NCBI RefSeq assembly: GCF_016401385.1
Contig: NZ_JAEACF010000001.1
Span: forward strand, 1,860,001 to 1,924,000
Reading direction: 5' to 3'
DNA: 64,000 nt
From: Fictibacillus halophilus
GTDB taxonomy: Bacteria > Bacillota > Bacilli > Bacillales > Fictibacillaceae
Of this stretch, positions 16,699 through 25,194 are shown piece by piece; the first letter of the stretch is position 1, and every line of letters starts with the position of its first letter. The notes under the pieces were generated by a model. It was given only the letters and a program-made list of their open reading frames with translations. It ran no database searches and was not told where the DNA came from. The position numbers and the translations under genes were made by a program.

Positions 16699-17040
16699 TT
16701 AACGGGCTGTCTCTTGAAATGAAATATCCTTAAACACACCGTTCGGAGTTAACGTAATCGTTATGATGACTCCCTTTTCTGAAGCACCTTTCTTGATCCA
16801 AAGCTTAAATCTTTCGACAATATCTTCATTTTGAGCGGTCGTTCTTCCAACATATAAATAATCCACGATATCATAATCGGGGTAGCGTTTCCCTGTTTCG
16901 AAAACAGCGAGCCTTCCCCATTTTGCATAAGCAGGTTCTTGTATCCTTGAACTTTCTGCTGAGACTGTAATCGGAAGTGAGTTACACACTAGAAAACTGG
17001 CCATGATCCAGCAGACTAACTTGATAGAAATCTTCATCAT
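16699..17040 (-). CDS. secreted DUF3889 (YqzG/YhdC family) protein
   Basis: Small exported protein of 113 aa. The N-terminus is a signal peptide (about residues 1-28, ending near VSA-ES). The mature part has PAYAKWGRLAVFETGKRYPD, IVDYLYVGR and FKLWIKK, which I recognise as the DUF3889 pattern. Function is unknown. Two adjacent ATGs at 17040 and 17037 are both possible starts; AAAAGGAG suits either. It converges on proI. Confidence 0.8.
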   Translation of the reverse strand: MMKISIKLVCWIMASFLVCNSLPITVSAESSRIQEPAYAKWGRLAVFETGKRYPDYDIVDYLYVGRTTAQNEDIVERFKLWIKKGASEKGVIITITLTPNGVFKDISFQETAR

Positions 17041-17178
17041 ACCAACTCCTTTTCGTTATTTTGCACCAATTCTCTAGTTTTCTCTGCAGAAATTGACGAT
17101 TAGAAAAAATTGACAAGCCCTTTACTTACTCTTTATCATCTAAGTAGAAGCTAGAGCTAGATTTAGGGAGGGATTTGT

Positions 17179-17358
17179 GTGACCGAAGTTGAAGTTTCCC
17201 AAAGATACCTTGAATTGCGCGTTCAGTTTGAAAAGTTCACGAAACGATCTCTTACTGACAAAGAGCTTGTTTTTATCCACTGGCTGACAGAAAAAGGAGC
17301 CACTGTTGAAGAACACAACAGAGAAGAAAAAAAGAAGCGTTCTAGACGCAGAAAATAA
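17179..17358 (+). CDS. small basic protein of unknown function (59 aa)
   Basis: Open frame starting with GTG at 17179, preceded by GGGAGGGA at the right spacing and ended by a hairpin terminator, so it looks like a real gene. The sequence begins MTEVEVSQRYLELRVQFEKF and is mostly helical, with a strongly basic C-terminal tail of Lys and Arg (EEKKKRSRRRK). The tail suggests binding to nucleic acid or another acidic partner, but I do not recognise the family. Confidence 0.6.
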   Translation: MTEVEVSQRYLELRVQFEKFTKRSLTDKELVFIHWLTEKGATVEEHNREEKKKRSRRRK

Positions 17359-17361
17359 CTC

Positions 17362-17394
17362 ACCCTTCCTCTACAAACAGGAAGGGTTTCTTTC
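17362..17394 (+). terminator. terminator after the small basic protein gene
   Basis: ACCCTTCCT (17362-17370) pairs with AGGAAGGGT (17379-17387), followed by a T-rich run. Confidence 0.8.
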
Positions 17395-17428
17395 ATTCTG
17401 TCTTTTCTTATGTTGGTCTATGAAGATA

Positions 17429-17557
17429 GTTGAATTCCGCTTCAGATTGCTCGCTTTCCATGGGGCGTGCGGTGAGCCTCCTGCCGCTACGCGCCTTTAG
17501 GAGTCTCCACCTGACCGCTCGTCCCATAGGAGTCGGCAACCTTCCGCTCCATTCAAC
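17429..17557 (+). repeat. dispersed palindromic repeat, copy A (129 bp)
   Basis: Bounded by inverted ends GTTGAAT and ATTCAAC. The inner part can fold into a long stem: ATGGGGCG pairs with CGTCCCAT, and AGCCTCCT with AGGAGTCT. Similar in sequence and fold to copies B and C in this window. No coding capacity is seen. The GC content is well above the surrounding DNA. With copy B it fills the roughly 590-bp gap before the GDPD gene. Confidence 0.85.
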
Positions 17558-17639
17558 TTGCATAGAAAGATAAAAGAATATATTCAAAGTAATAACCCTT
17601 TAGATTAGTAAAGCTTTTAGATTCTTGTCTCCTTTGACA

Positions 17640-17850
17640 GTTGATTGGAGTGTAAGGTGCGTGGCTACCACATGAGGAGATACTTCCTGCAAGGCATGCG
17701 ACGAGAAAACTTACTACGAAGTATCAATTGTAGACGCAGGAGCAAGGAACTTCTTAAGGCGGTCAGGTGAGACACTTAGTGGCGCGAAGCGACAAGTGGT
17801 TCGCCGGTCGCCCCGCGGAAAAGGAAGCACCTGAAACGGAACTCAATCAC
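17640..17850 (-). repeat. dispersed palindromic repeat, copy B (211 bp, inverted, with insertion)
   Basis: Read on the minus strand, it matches copy C from TTTCCGCGGGGC to GTCTCACCTGACCGC, then departs for about 85 bp before returning near the end with GCACCTT and CAATCAAC. The ends GTTGATTG and CAATCAC are inverted. It lies head to head with copy A, 80 bp away. Confidence 0.75.
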
Positions 17851-17952
17851 TTTCATAAGGAACAAAGTTTACTGTGGAGCCTTTCATTTTATCTCCGTTT
17901 TCTTTTAGCTTATACTGTCTTTAATCTTTTTCTATGAAGGGAGCTTACATTC

Positions 17953-18711
17953 TTGACCTATATATTTGCTCATAGAGGATCTAGTAAGGATTGTCCTGAA
18001 AATACGATGGCTGCATTCAAAAAAGCATTTAAAGATGGTGCTGATGGGATCGAACTTGATGTACAGCTATCTAAAGATGGTGTACCTGTCATCATTCATG
18101 ATGAGAAGCTCGATCGTACGACGAACCGAAAAGGTTATGTTGTTGATTACACGTATGATGAACTAGCGGAACTAGATGCGGGCAGCTGGTTTTCAAAGTC
18201 GTTTAGCAAAGAATCCGTTCCTTCTCTTCAGCTATTCTTAGAATGGATAGCCCCGCTGCCTATGTTGCTTAATATCGAATTAAAAAACAATATCATCGAA
18301 TATAACGGTCTTGAAGAAAAGGTACTTCAATTGTTGCATCACTATGGAATGATGGATCGTACTGTGATCTCCTCATTCAATCATTACAGTTTGGTCAAAA
18401 TTAGAAAAATGAACGGTTACGTGCAGACTGCTCCCCTATACTCTTCTGGATTATTTGAACCGTGGGAGTATGTTAAAGCGGTTTGTTCACAAAGTGCGCA
18501 CCCGAACTATAAATCTCTGCACCCTTACATTATGAAAGGTTTTAAAACAAATAATATTCCTGTTCGTCCATATACGGTAAACAGTCAAAAGTGGATGAAG
18601 TATTTTTTTGAGTGGGACACCGAAGCGATCATAACCGACTATCCGATTCTAGCAAGAGAACTGTTGAACAGCCTTCAACCACATTCAAAGAGCAGATTTC
18701 TTCAAAAATAG
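17953..18711 (+). CDS. glycerophosphodiester phosphodiesterase
   Basis: GDPD-family TIM-barrel enzyme of 252 aa that hydrolyses glycerophosphodiesters to glycerol-3-phosphate and an alcohol. The catalytic pair and metal ligands are visible in FAHRGSSKDCPENT, GIELDVQLSKDG and VIIHDEKLDRTTN, with IELKN further on. There is no signal peptide, so it acts in the cytoplasm, like UgpQ-type enzymes. The start appears to be a TTG at 17953 behind GAAGGGAG. It follows two dispersed repeats and precedes namA on the same strand; a link to namA is not evident. Confidence 0.9.
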   Translation: MTYIFAHRGSSKDCPENTMAAFKKAFKDGADGIELDVQLSKDGVPVIIHDEKLDRTTNRKGYVVDYTYDELAELDAGSWFSKSFSKESVPSLQLFLEWIAPLPMLLNIELKNNIIEYNGLEEKVLQLLHHYGMMDRTVISSFNHYSLVKIRKMNGYVQTAPLYSSGLFEPWEYVKAVCSQSAHPNYKSLHPYIMKGFKTNNIPVRPYTVNSQKWMKYFFEWDTEAIITDYPILARELLNSLQPHSKSRFLQK

Positions 18712-18791
18712 TGATCAAACGTTTTACAATGAGAAAGAAAAGGAATGTTGTTTTAAAAAGTTTGTGCTAAAAGAAAAAGGAGTTGTTTCAT

Positions 18792-19808
18792 ATTCAACCG
18801 TTATTGTTTCAACCATTGACAATCCGTGACGTAACGTTAAAAAACCGGATCGTAATGTCACCTATGTGTATGTATTCTTGTTACGAACAAGATGGAATTG
18901 TTACCCCTTGGCATATGACTCATTATACGTCCAGAGCAATGGGTCAAACCGGGCTTATCATGACAGAAGCAGCAGCCGTTAGCCCTCAAGGAAGAATAAG
19001 TGCTGAAGACTTAGGAATCTGGGATGACAGCCATGTAGAAGGTCTGTCTAAACTCGTTTCAGCCATTCAAGAAAATGGCTCAAAAGCAGCGATTCAGATC
19101 GCCCATGCAGGTCGTAAAGCTATGATAGACGGGCCGATTATTGCCCCTTCTGCTATTGCTTTTTCTGAAAAGATGAAGACTCCAGAAGAAATGTCACTTC
19201 AGCAGATCGAAGAGACAGTGAATCAATTTAGAAGTGCGGCAAAAAGAGCGAAGGCAGCAGGTTTTGATGTGATTGAGATCCACGGAGCTCACGGATATTT
19301 GATTAATGAGTTCCTTTCACCTCTGTCCAACAGAAGAAGTGATTTTTATGGAGGCAGTCAAGAAAATCGCTACCGATTTTTACAAGAGATCATTGCTGCT
19401 GTCAGACTAGAATGGGAAGGTCCGCTGTTTGTTCGTATATCAGCGAATGATTATCATCCAGAAGGAAATACACCAGAAGATTTTGTAACCTATTCGAAGT
19501 GGATGAAAGAAGACGGGGTCGATCTTATCGACTGTAGTTCAGGAGCTGTTGTACCAGCGAAGATTCCAACGTTCCCTGGTTATCAAGTTTCTTTTGCAGA
19601 CAAAATTAAAAACGAAGCTGAAATTGCAACAGCAGCTGTTGGTTTGATCACAACAGGTAGGCAGGCAGAAGAAATCTTACAAAACAAACGAGCTGATCTT
19701 ATTTTTATCGGTCGAGAGTTTTTGAAAGATCCGTATTGGCCTCGATCAGCAGCACAAGATCTCGGAACAGAGATCGAAAGTCCAAAACAATATGAACGTG
19801 GTTGGTAA
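18792..19808 (+). CDS. namA: NADPH dehydrogenase NamA (old yellow enzyme family)
   Basis: FMN-dependent ene-reductase, about 338 aa. Landmarks: the FMN-site [35 protein letters not shown] with the substrate-binding histidines, and the final [12 protein letters not shown] and QYERGW of the YqjM class. It reduces activated C=C bonds in stress metabolites or xenobiotics. The start is uncertain. The open frame can begin at TTG 18783, but the AAAAAGGAG ribosome binding site ends right at that codon. An ATT at 18792 has 9-base spacing and gives the same N-terminal length as B. subtilis NamA, so I place the start there tentatively. Confidence 0.9.
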   Translation: MQPLLFQPLTIRDVTLKNRIVMSPMCMYSCYEQDGIVTPWHMTHYTSRAMGQTGLIMTEAAAVSPQGRISAEDLGIWDDSHVEGLSKLVSAIQENGSKAAIQIAHAGRKAMIDGPIIAPSAIAFSEKMKTPEEMSLQQIEETVNQFRSAAKRAKAAGFDVIEIHGAHGYLINEFLSPLSNRRSDFYGGSQENRYRFLQEIIAAVRLEWEGPLFVRISANDYHPEGNTPEDFVTYSKWMKEDGVDLIDCSSGAVVPAKIPTFPGYQVSFADKIKNEAEIATAAVGLITTGRQAEEILQNKRADLIFIGREFLKDPYWPRSAAQDLGTEIESPKQYERGW

Positions 19809-19818
19809 GAATGCGATG

Positions 19819-19850
19819 GAAAGCTGGCTCTTTGAAGAGTCAGCTTTTCT
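19819..19850 (+). terminator. terminator after namA
   Basis: AAAGCTGGCTCTT pairs with AAGAGTCAGCTTT with one mismatch, followed by TCTT. It may also slow the convergent PAP2 transcript. Confidence 0.65.
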
Positions 19851-20509
19851 TATTCATATGAAACATTCCTCTTAATAACATGGTTCAGCCATTTATACAG
19901 CAAAATGCAGATTAAAAGCCATGTTCCTCCAGCCGCAAACCCACCTAGAACATCTGTAGGATAGTGAACTCCTAAATATACTCTGCTAAAACCGACCGAT
20001 CCAATAAAAAGGGCAGTAACGACATACATAAACTTTCGATATCTGTACAACAAAGAATAGTTTTGTACAAGAAGATAGGTAAGCAAACCAAAAAAAGCGA
20101 TGGAGATCATAGCATGCCCGCTTGGAAAGCTATACCCTGTAATTTCAATAACACGATCGTACATCGGTCTGTCTCTTTCAAACCATTCTTTAAACCATTG
20201 ATTTTCAAAGCGAATACCGAATAGACAAATGCCTAACACGAACGGTTCTATCCACTTTCTTTCACCGATCAGCCAGATTACAGCAAAGAAGATAAAGATC
20301 GCATACTGATACGGTCGTGAAGCGATGTTTGTCAGGAAAGTAAAGCTATCATTTAGAGCAGGCTGATGGATGACAGACACATTTTTCATTGCCCACACAT
20401 CAAGAACTTCTACTCTTGATTGTTCGTAAACAGAGGCAAACAGAATAAAAAGTCCGAGGCAAAGCGCAGTTAACATTACTGTTCTAATCACGCTGTTCTT
20501 AAAGATCAT
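19850..20509 (-). CDS. PAP2-superfamily membrane phosphatase
   Basis: Integral membrane lipid phosphatase of 219 aa with about six TMs. All three PAP2 motifs are present: KEWFERDRP (KxxxxxxRP), PSGHAMIS (PSGH) and SRVYLGVHYPTDVLGG (SRxxxxxHxxxD). Likely substrates are phosphatidate, phosphatidylglycerol phosphate or undecaprenyl pyrophosphate; sequence cannot decide. It begins 17 bp downstream of the Pol IV gene and may be read with it. Confidence 0.9.
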   Translation of the reverse strand: MIFKNSVIRTVMLTALCLGLFILFASVYEQSRVEVLDVWAMKNVSVIHQPALNDSFTFLTNIASRPYQYAIFIFFAVIWLIGERKWIEPFVLGICLFGIRFENQWFKEWFERDRPMYDRVIEITGYSFPSGHAMISIAFFGLLTYLLVQNYSLLYRYRKFMYVVTALFIGSVGFSRVYLGVHYPTDVLGGFAAGGTWLLICILLYKWLNHVIKRNVSYE

Positions 20510-20526
20510 GAAACGATCAGCTCCTG

Positions 20527-21702
20527 TTACTTTTTTCCCTTTTTTATGATGCCTTCTCCATGCTTTCTCTCAATAGAGGACAATACATCGTGAAGGAGAG
20601 CATCTTTTTCGTTCTTTTCGACAGAGAACAGATCAAGCTGATAAGTAGCTTGATCTTTTTCCACTACCTCTGTAGCAGTTATACCTAATAGACGAACAGG
20701 TTCATGATTCCAATGTCTGCGAAAGAGCTCGACCGCTGATTTTTGGATATCTATTGAATGCTGTGTTCCGTTTGCGAGCATCTTGCTTCTCGTAATCGTT
20801 TTACGATCGCTATAGCGAATGGTGATCGCGAGGGTTAGTGCTACATACCCTTTTGTTTTAAGCCGAGACGATACTTTTTCCGCGAGCTTCTTAAAAACAG
20901 CTTCTGATTCCGTAACAGAGACAAGATCTTCACTCAATGTCGTAGAACTGCCAATCGACCGATAATCACTGGCAGCACTTGGATCAACTGGACGCGTATC
21001 GATGCCGTTTGCTCTTTCTTTCATCTTGATACCATTGATTCCAAAACGAACCTTTAGTTCATAATCTACGGCATCTGCCAGATCTTTTATTGTCATGATG
21101 CCATATTTGTTTAACTTTTCTTCGGTTTTCTTGCCGATTCCGTGCATTTCCCCCACTTTTAGCGGCCAAAGCTTCTCTCTGAGATCTCTCTTTCTAAGAA
21201 CAGTGATTCCGAGCGGTTTCTTCATATCGGAAGCTGTTTTAGCTAGAAATTTATTAGGACCGATTCCGATCGATGATGGCAGATTCAGCTCATTCAATAA
21301 CCTTGATTGAATCTCTTTTGCCATTTCAAGTGGTTCTTGGCAGTCTGTCACATCCATATAGCCTTCATCGATGGAAACAGGCTCTACCTTTTCTGTATAT
21401 TCCTGCAGAAGCTGAAACATGCGTGATGAATACATTTTGTATGTTTCAAAGTCTGGGGGTACAACAACAAGATTGGGACAAAGCTTTCTAGCTTGCCAAA
21501 GTGGCATCGTTGTTCTAACACCTTTTTCCCTCGCTTCATAACTGCATGTTACGATGATCCCTTTTCGTTCTTCTACATTTCCTGCTACCGCAACTGGCTT
21601 TCCTCGAAGATCAGGGTTTTCAGCCATTTCTACTGAAGCGTAGAAGCTGTTCATGTCCACATGAAATATGATTCTTCTTTTAGACCCAGGAGACTGAAGC
21701 AC
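20527..21702 (-). CDS. dinB: DNA polymerase IV
   Basis: Y-family translesion polymerase of 391 aa, equivalent to B. subtilis YqjH. The palm motifs FHVDMNSFYASVE and VSIDEGYMDVT hold the catalytic acidic residues, the thumb has GIGKKTEEKLNKYGI, and a little-finger domain follows. The C-terminal QLDLFS is a beta-clamp binding peptide. The start is GTG at 21702 with GGGAG upstream. No clear LexA box was found ahead of it, in line with the non-SOS behaviour reported for yqjH. Confidence 0.94.
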   Translation of the reverse strand: MLQSPGSKRRIIFHVDMNSFYASVEMAENPDLRGKPVAVAGNVEERKGIIVTCSYEAREKGVRTTMPLWQARKLCPNLVVVPPDFETYKMYSSRMFQLLQEYTEKVEPVSIDEGYMDVTDCQEPLEMAKEIQSRLLNELNLPSSIGIGPNKFLAKTASDMKKPLGITVLRKRDLREKLWPLKVGEMHGIGKKTEEKLNKYGIMTIKDLADAVDYELKVRFGINGIKMKERANGIDTRPVDPSAASDYRSIGSSTTLSEDLVSVTESEAVFKKLAEKVSSRLKTKGYVALTLAITIRYSDRKTITRSKMLANGTQHSIDIQKSAVELFRRHWNHEPVRLLGITATEVVEKDQATYQLDLFSVEKNEKDALLHDVLSSIERKHGEGIIKKGKK

Positions 21703-21784
21703 ATGAACACTCCCTTTATCAAAACTTATCTATTAGTATATGTTAGAACAGACTTTAAAAACAAAAGGAAAGACTGTCTACGCA

Positions 21785-21815
21785 AAAGAAAAAGACAAGG
21801 TATCTACCTTGTCTT
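21785..21815 (-). terminator. terminator of the MarR-type regulator gene
   Basis: AGACAAGGTA pairs with TACCTTGTCT with a 2-nt loop, followed by T residues on the minus strand. The stem includes the last codons and the stop of the gene. Confidence 0.75.
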
Positions 21816-22301
21816 GTGAAGCCGCTTACCAGTATCTTCTACCCATTCAACAAATTCTTCACCATGAAAATGCTTGTTTAAATCTTTATGTAATTGAATC
21901 AGATCTCGATAGAATTCTTTTTTACTTTCATCTTCCATCCATTTTTGAAGAAAGCCGTATATTTGACAGTTGAAGCTCGTGGACTCTTTATGTTTTACCA
22001 TACCTTCATCTGTTAAATAAACATAAGATATTCGGCGGTCATCGTTCTTTTTCTCTAATCTCACATAGCCTTTATCTTTTAGTCGTTTGATCACTTGCAT
22101 AACTGTAGATACATCCCACAATCCGTAATAAGCGATCTTAGAGATCGTAATGTCTTCTTCAAGTGAAACAATCCATAAAATATGTTGCTCGGCTTGAGTT
22201 AATCCAATGGCTTTCGCTGCTTTCTGCCAATCTTCTTCTAAAACTTTATAAACGCCACGCATATAATTGACCATCATATGCATGTCAGATAGTTGACTCA
22301 T
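21804..22301 (-). CDS. MarR-family regulator, Hpr/ScoC-like
   Basis: 165-aa winged-helix regulator. The core from EQHILWIVSLEEDITISKIA to VSTVMQVIKRLKDKGYVRLEK and NDDRRISYVYLTDEG resembles the ScoC (Hpr) subgroup, which represses proteases and sporulation genes in the transition phase. The C-terminal extension is shorter than in B. subtilis Hpr, so orthology is uncertain. ATG 22301 is set by GGGGAGG at normal spacing; the longer open frame upstream has no ribosome binding site. It stands alone between Pol IV and the peptidase gene. Confidence 0.75.
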   Translation of the reverse strand: MSQLSDMHMMVNYMRGVYKVLEEDWQKAAKAIGLTQAEQHILWIVSLEEDITISKIAYYGLWDVSTVMQVIKRLKDKGYVRLEKKNDDRRISYVYLTDEGMVKHKESTSFNCQIYGFLQKWMEDESKKEFYRDLIQLHKDLNKHFHGEEFVEWVEDTGKRLHKTR

Positions 22302-22456
22302 CCCATTTCCTCCCCCGAAATAAGATTCTTTTAAATTTCCAATATTTTCATTTACATGATAAAAACATCTTACATAAATCATAAAGTGACTGTCAACTTT
22401 TTGCGACATTTTGTTCTAAAGAGCAACAAAAACAGGCAACAAGGCCTATTCAACAA

Positions 22457-22484
22457 TAAAAACTTGGCGAAATTCCGCCAAGTT
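22457..22484 (-). terminator. terminator of the mutase-carboxylase-peptidase operon
   Basis: AAACTTGGCGG and CCGCCAAGTTT arms with a T-rich run on the minus strand, 13 bp after the peptidase stop codon. Confidence 0.85.
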
Positions 22485-22496
22485 TCGTCATTTTTC

Positions 22497-23627
22497 TTAT
22501 TCGCCAGCTGTTATTTCGATAACCGCAAGTACCATTTCTGCGGTCTTCGTCAATTCCTCAATCGGCATTCTTTCATTCGTTGTATGAATCTCTTCGTAAC
22601 CTACAGCTAGATTTACAGTTGGAATACCGTGACCCGCGATAATGTTCGCATCACTTCCGCCACCACTATGAAGAAGTCTGTGTGGACGTCCGATCTTCTC
22701 AGCAGCTTTTTTAGCCACTTCTACAACATGATCACCTTCACCAAACTTAAACCCAGGATACATCACTTCGATCTCAACTTCTGCACGTCCGCCTAATTCT
22801 GCAGCAGCTGATTCATAAGCTTCTTTCATTTTTGCTGTTTGAACTTCCATTTTCTCGTTGATCAATGAACGAGCTTCAGCAAGGACGAACACAGTGTCAC
22901 AAACGATATTTGTTTGCTCTCCTGTACCTCCACCATGAAAATGGCCGATGTTTGCTGTCGTTTCTTCATCAATTCTGCCAAGCGGCATGCGAGCGATCGC
23001 TTTCGCTGCAATCGTGATGGCTGACACTCCTTTTTCAGGAGCCACACCTGCATGTGCCGATTTACCATAGATCTTTGCTCGAACTTTTGCCTGTGTAGGA
23101 GCGGCTACAATAATATCTCCAACCGGTCCGTCACTGTCTAGAGCAAAACCGTATTTTGCTGTGATTTTAGACGCGTCCATCGCCTTTGCTCCAACTAATC
23201 CAGATTCCTCTCCTACCGTAATGATAAATTGAATATCACCATGAGAAATGTTGTTTTCTTTTAGCACTTTAATCGCTTCAAACATAGCAGCAAGACCTGC
23301 TTTGTCATCCGCTCCAAGAATCGTAGTTCCATCCGTTACTACATATCCGTCTTTTATAGAAGGTTTGATCCCGTTACCAGGAGTAACTGTATCCATATGA
23401 GAAGTGAAATAGATCGTGTCAACGCCTTCTTTATTTCCTTTTAACGTACAGATTAAATTTCCTGCTGCGTGCTCTGTTGTTGATTCAGCATCATCTTCAT
23501 AGACTTCAACTCCGAGCTCTTCAAATTTCTTTTTAAGAACGATTGAGATCTCTTTTTCATGTCTAGTCTCTGAGTCGATCTGAACAAGCTCTAAAAATTC
23601 GTTTAACAAACGGTCTGCATTTACCAT
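22497..23627 (-). CDS. yqjE: M20-family peptidase (PepT-like, YqjE)
   Basis: Zinc aminopeptidase-like protein of 376 aa. Metal and catalytic residues are visible in FTSHMDTVTPG, ILGADDKAGLAAM, TVGEESGLVGA and HSGGGSDAN. A dimerisation domain interrupts the catalytic one in the middle, as in tripeptidase T. It is the last gene of the operon with the acyl-CoA carboxylase, and the same neighbours (yqjD-yqjE) occur in B. subtilis. A metabolic link with propionyl-CoA metabolism is not obvious. Confidence 0.9.
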   Translation of the reverse strand: MVNADRLLNEFLELVQIDSETRHEKEISIVLKKKFEELGVEVYEDDAESTTEHAAGNLICTLKGNKEGVDTIYFTSHMDTVTPGNGIKPSIKDGYVVTDGTTILGADDKAGLAAMFEAIKVLKENNISHGDIQFIITVGEESGLVGAKAMDASKITAKYGFALDSDGPVGDIIVAAPTQAKVRAKIYGKSAHAGVAPEKGVSAITIAAKAIARMPLGRIDEETTANIGHFHGGGTGEQTNIVCDTVFVLAEARSLINEKMEVQTAKMKEAYESAAAELGGRAEVEIEVMYPGFKFGEGDHVVEVAKKAAEKIGRPHRLLHSGGGSDANIIAGHGIPTVNLAVGYEEIHTTNERMPIEELTKTAEMVLAVIEITAGE

Positions 23628-23646
23628 TTATGTATTCCCTCGCTTC

Positions 23647-25194
23647 TTATAGTGGTATGTTTCCATGCTTTTTGTAAGGTCTGTCTTCGCTCTTGTTGCG
23701 CAGCATGTCAAGCGCCTGAATACACTTGATTCTCGTTTCTCTCGGATCAATAACATCATCCACCATCCCGTTTGCAGCAGCGATGTAAGGGTTAGCAAAT
23801 TTCGTACGATACTCTTCAATCTTAGCGGCCCTCGTCGCTTCAGGATCTTCGCTTCGTTCGATTTCTTTGGCAAAGATGATATTCGCAGCTCCCTGTGGCC
23901 CCATAACAGCAATCTCTGCATTCGGCCATGCAAATACTAAATCTGCTCCGATAGATTTACTGTTTAAAGCTACATATGCACCGCCATATGCTTTTCGAAG
24001 AATAATCGTTATCTTTGGAACAGTTGCCTCTGAGTAAGCATAAAGAATCTTTGCTCCATGACGGATAATGCCGCCATGCTCTTGTTTTACTCCTGGAAAG
24101 AATCCTGTTACATCCTCAAACGTGATGATTGGAATATTGAAAGAGTCACATAAACGGATAAATCGCGATGCTTTATCTGAAGAATCAATGTCTAGTCCTC
24201 CAGCCATGACTTTTGGCTGATTACATACTAATCCTATCACTTCACCCTTTATCCTTGCAAAACCTACAACTATATTTCTTGCAAATTGAGCATGAACTTC
24301 CATGAATGAATCCTTATCTACCACTTCTTGGATAACCGTTCTTACATCATAAGGCCTCGTGGAATCGAATGGAATGATCTCTGTAAGTTCTGGGCGATCA
24401 TCCTCTTCATCTCCCCAAGGTAAGACTGGCGTTCTCTCTTTATTATTCTGCGGAAGGTAAGAGATTAAACGTCGAACATCTTCTAACACTTCTGATTCAG
24501 ATGGTGCTGTAAAATGTGCGTTCCCACTCTTAGATCCATGAACTTCAGCGCCGCCTAGATCTTCAGAGGAAATCTTTTCCCCTGTTACAGTCTCGATTAC
24601 TTTTGGTCCTGTAATAAACATCTGACTTGTTTTTTCCACCATAAACACAAAATCTGTGATCGCTGGAGAATACACCGCTCCCCCTGCACATGGTCCCATA
24701 ATAACGGAGATTTGAGGAATCACACCAGAATAGATGCTGTTTCGATAAAAAATATGACCATAGCCATCAAGTGACATGACACCTTCTTGTATACGAGCAC
24801 CTCCAGAATCGTTCAACCCGATAAAAGGAGTTCCGTTCTTAGCTGCAAGATCCATCACTGCAGCGATTTTTTTTGCGTGCATCTCTCCAAGTGCTCCGCC
24901 AAATACCGTAAAATCTTGAGCAAACAAATAAATGGGACGGCCATGAATCTTTCCGTAGCCCGTCACTACACCTTCTCCTGGCGCTTTCATACCAGAAAGG
25001 CCAAAGTCATGTGAACGGTGCTCCATGAAGGGATTTAGTTCAACAAACGTTCCTTCATCAAGTAAAAGATCGATGCGTTCTCGTGCCGTTAACTTTCCCC
25101 GTTCATGCTGCTTATCAATGCGGTCATCACCGCCGCCTAATTCAATCTCTGTTTTCTTTTCATAAAGTTCATTGATTTTGTCATAGATGTCCAT
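23647..25194 (-). CDS. yqjD: acyl-CoA carboxylase carboxyltransferase subunit (propionyl-CoA type)
   Basis: Carboxyltransferase of 515 aa with the two crotonase-like halves of the PccB/MmdA family. Oxyanion-hole glycines are seen in SGGARIQEGVMSL and GPCAGGAVYSP in the first half, and in FPGVKQEHGGIIRHGAKIL and KAYGGAYVAL in the second. It carboxylates propionyl-CoA to (S)-methylmalonyl-CoA using carboxybiotin carried by another protein. Its start codon overlaps the stop of the mutase B12/epimerase gene by one base (TAATG), and the operon order fits propionate conversion to succinyl-CoA. No biotin carboxylase lies beside it; accB-accC at 57.6-59.5 kb could serve. Confidence 0.93.
   Translation of the reverse strand: MDIYDKINELYEKKTEIELGGGDDRIDKQHERGKLTARERIDLLLDEGTFVELNPFMEHRSHDFGLSGMKAPGEGVVTGYGKIHGRPIYLFAQDFTVFGGALGEMHAKKIAAVMDLAAKNGTPFIGLNDSGGARIQEGVMSLDGYGHIFYRNSIYSGVIPQISVIMGPCAGGAVYSPAITDFVFMVEKTSQMFITGPKVIETVTGEKISSEDLGGAEVHGSKSGNAHFTAPSESEVLEDVRRLISYLPQNNKERTPVLPWGDEEDDRPELTEIIPFDSTRPYDVRTVIQEVVDKDSFMEVHAQFARNIVVGFARIKGEVIGLVCNQPKVMAGGLDIDSSDKASRFIRLCDSFNIPIITFEDVTGFFPGVKQEHGGIIRHGAKILYAYSEATVPKITIILRKAYGGAYVALNSKSIGADLVFAWPNAEIAVMGPQGAANIIFAKEIERSEDPEATRAAKIEEYRTKFANPYIAAANGMVDDVIDPRETRIKCIQALDMLRNKSEDRPYKKHGNIPL

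Noticed and set aside
17306..17500. 64-aa plus-strand frame
   Set aside because: Out of frame with the 59-aa gene and runs through its terminator and into repeat copy A.
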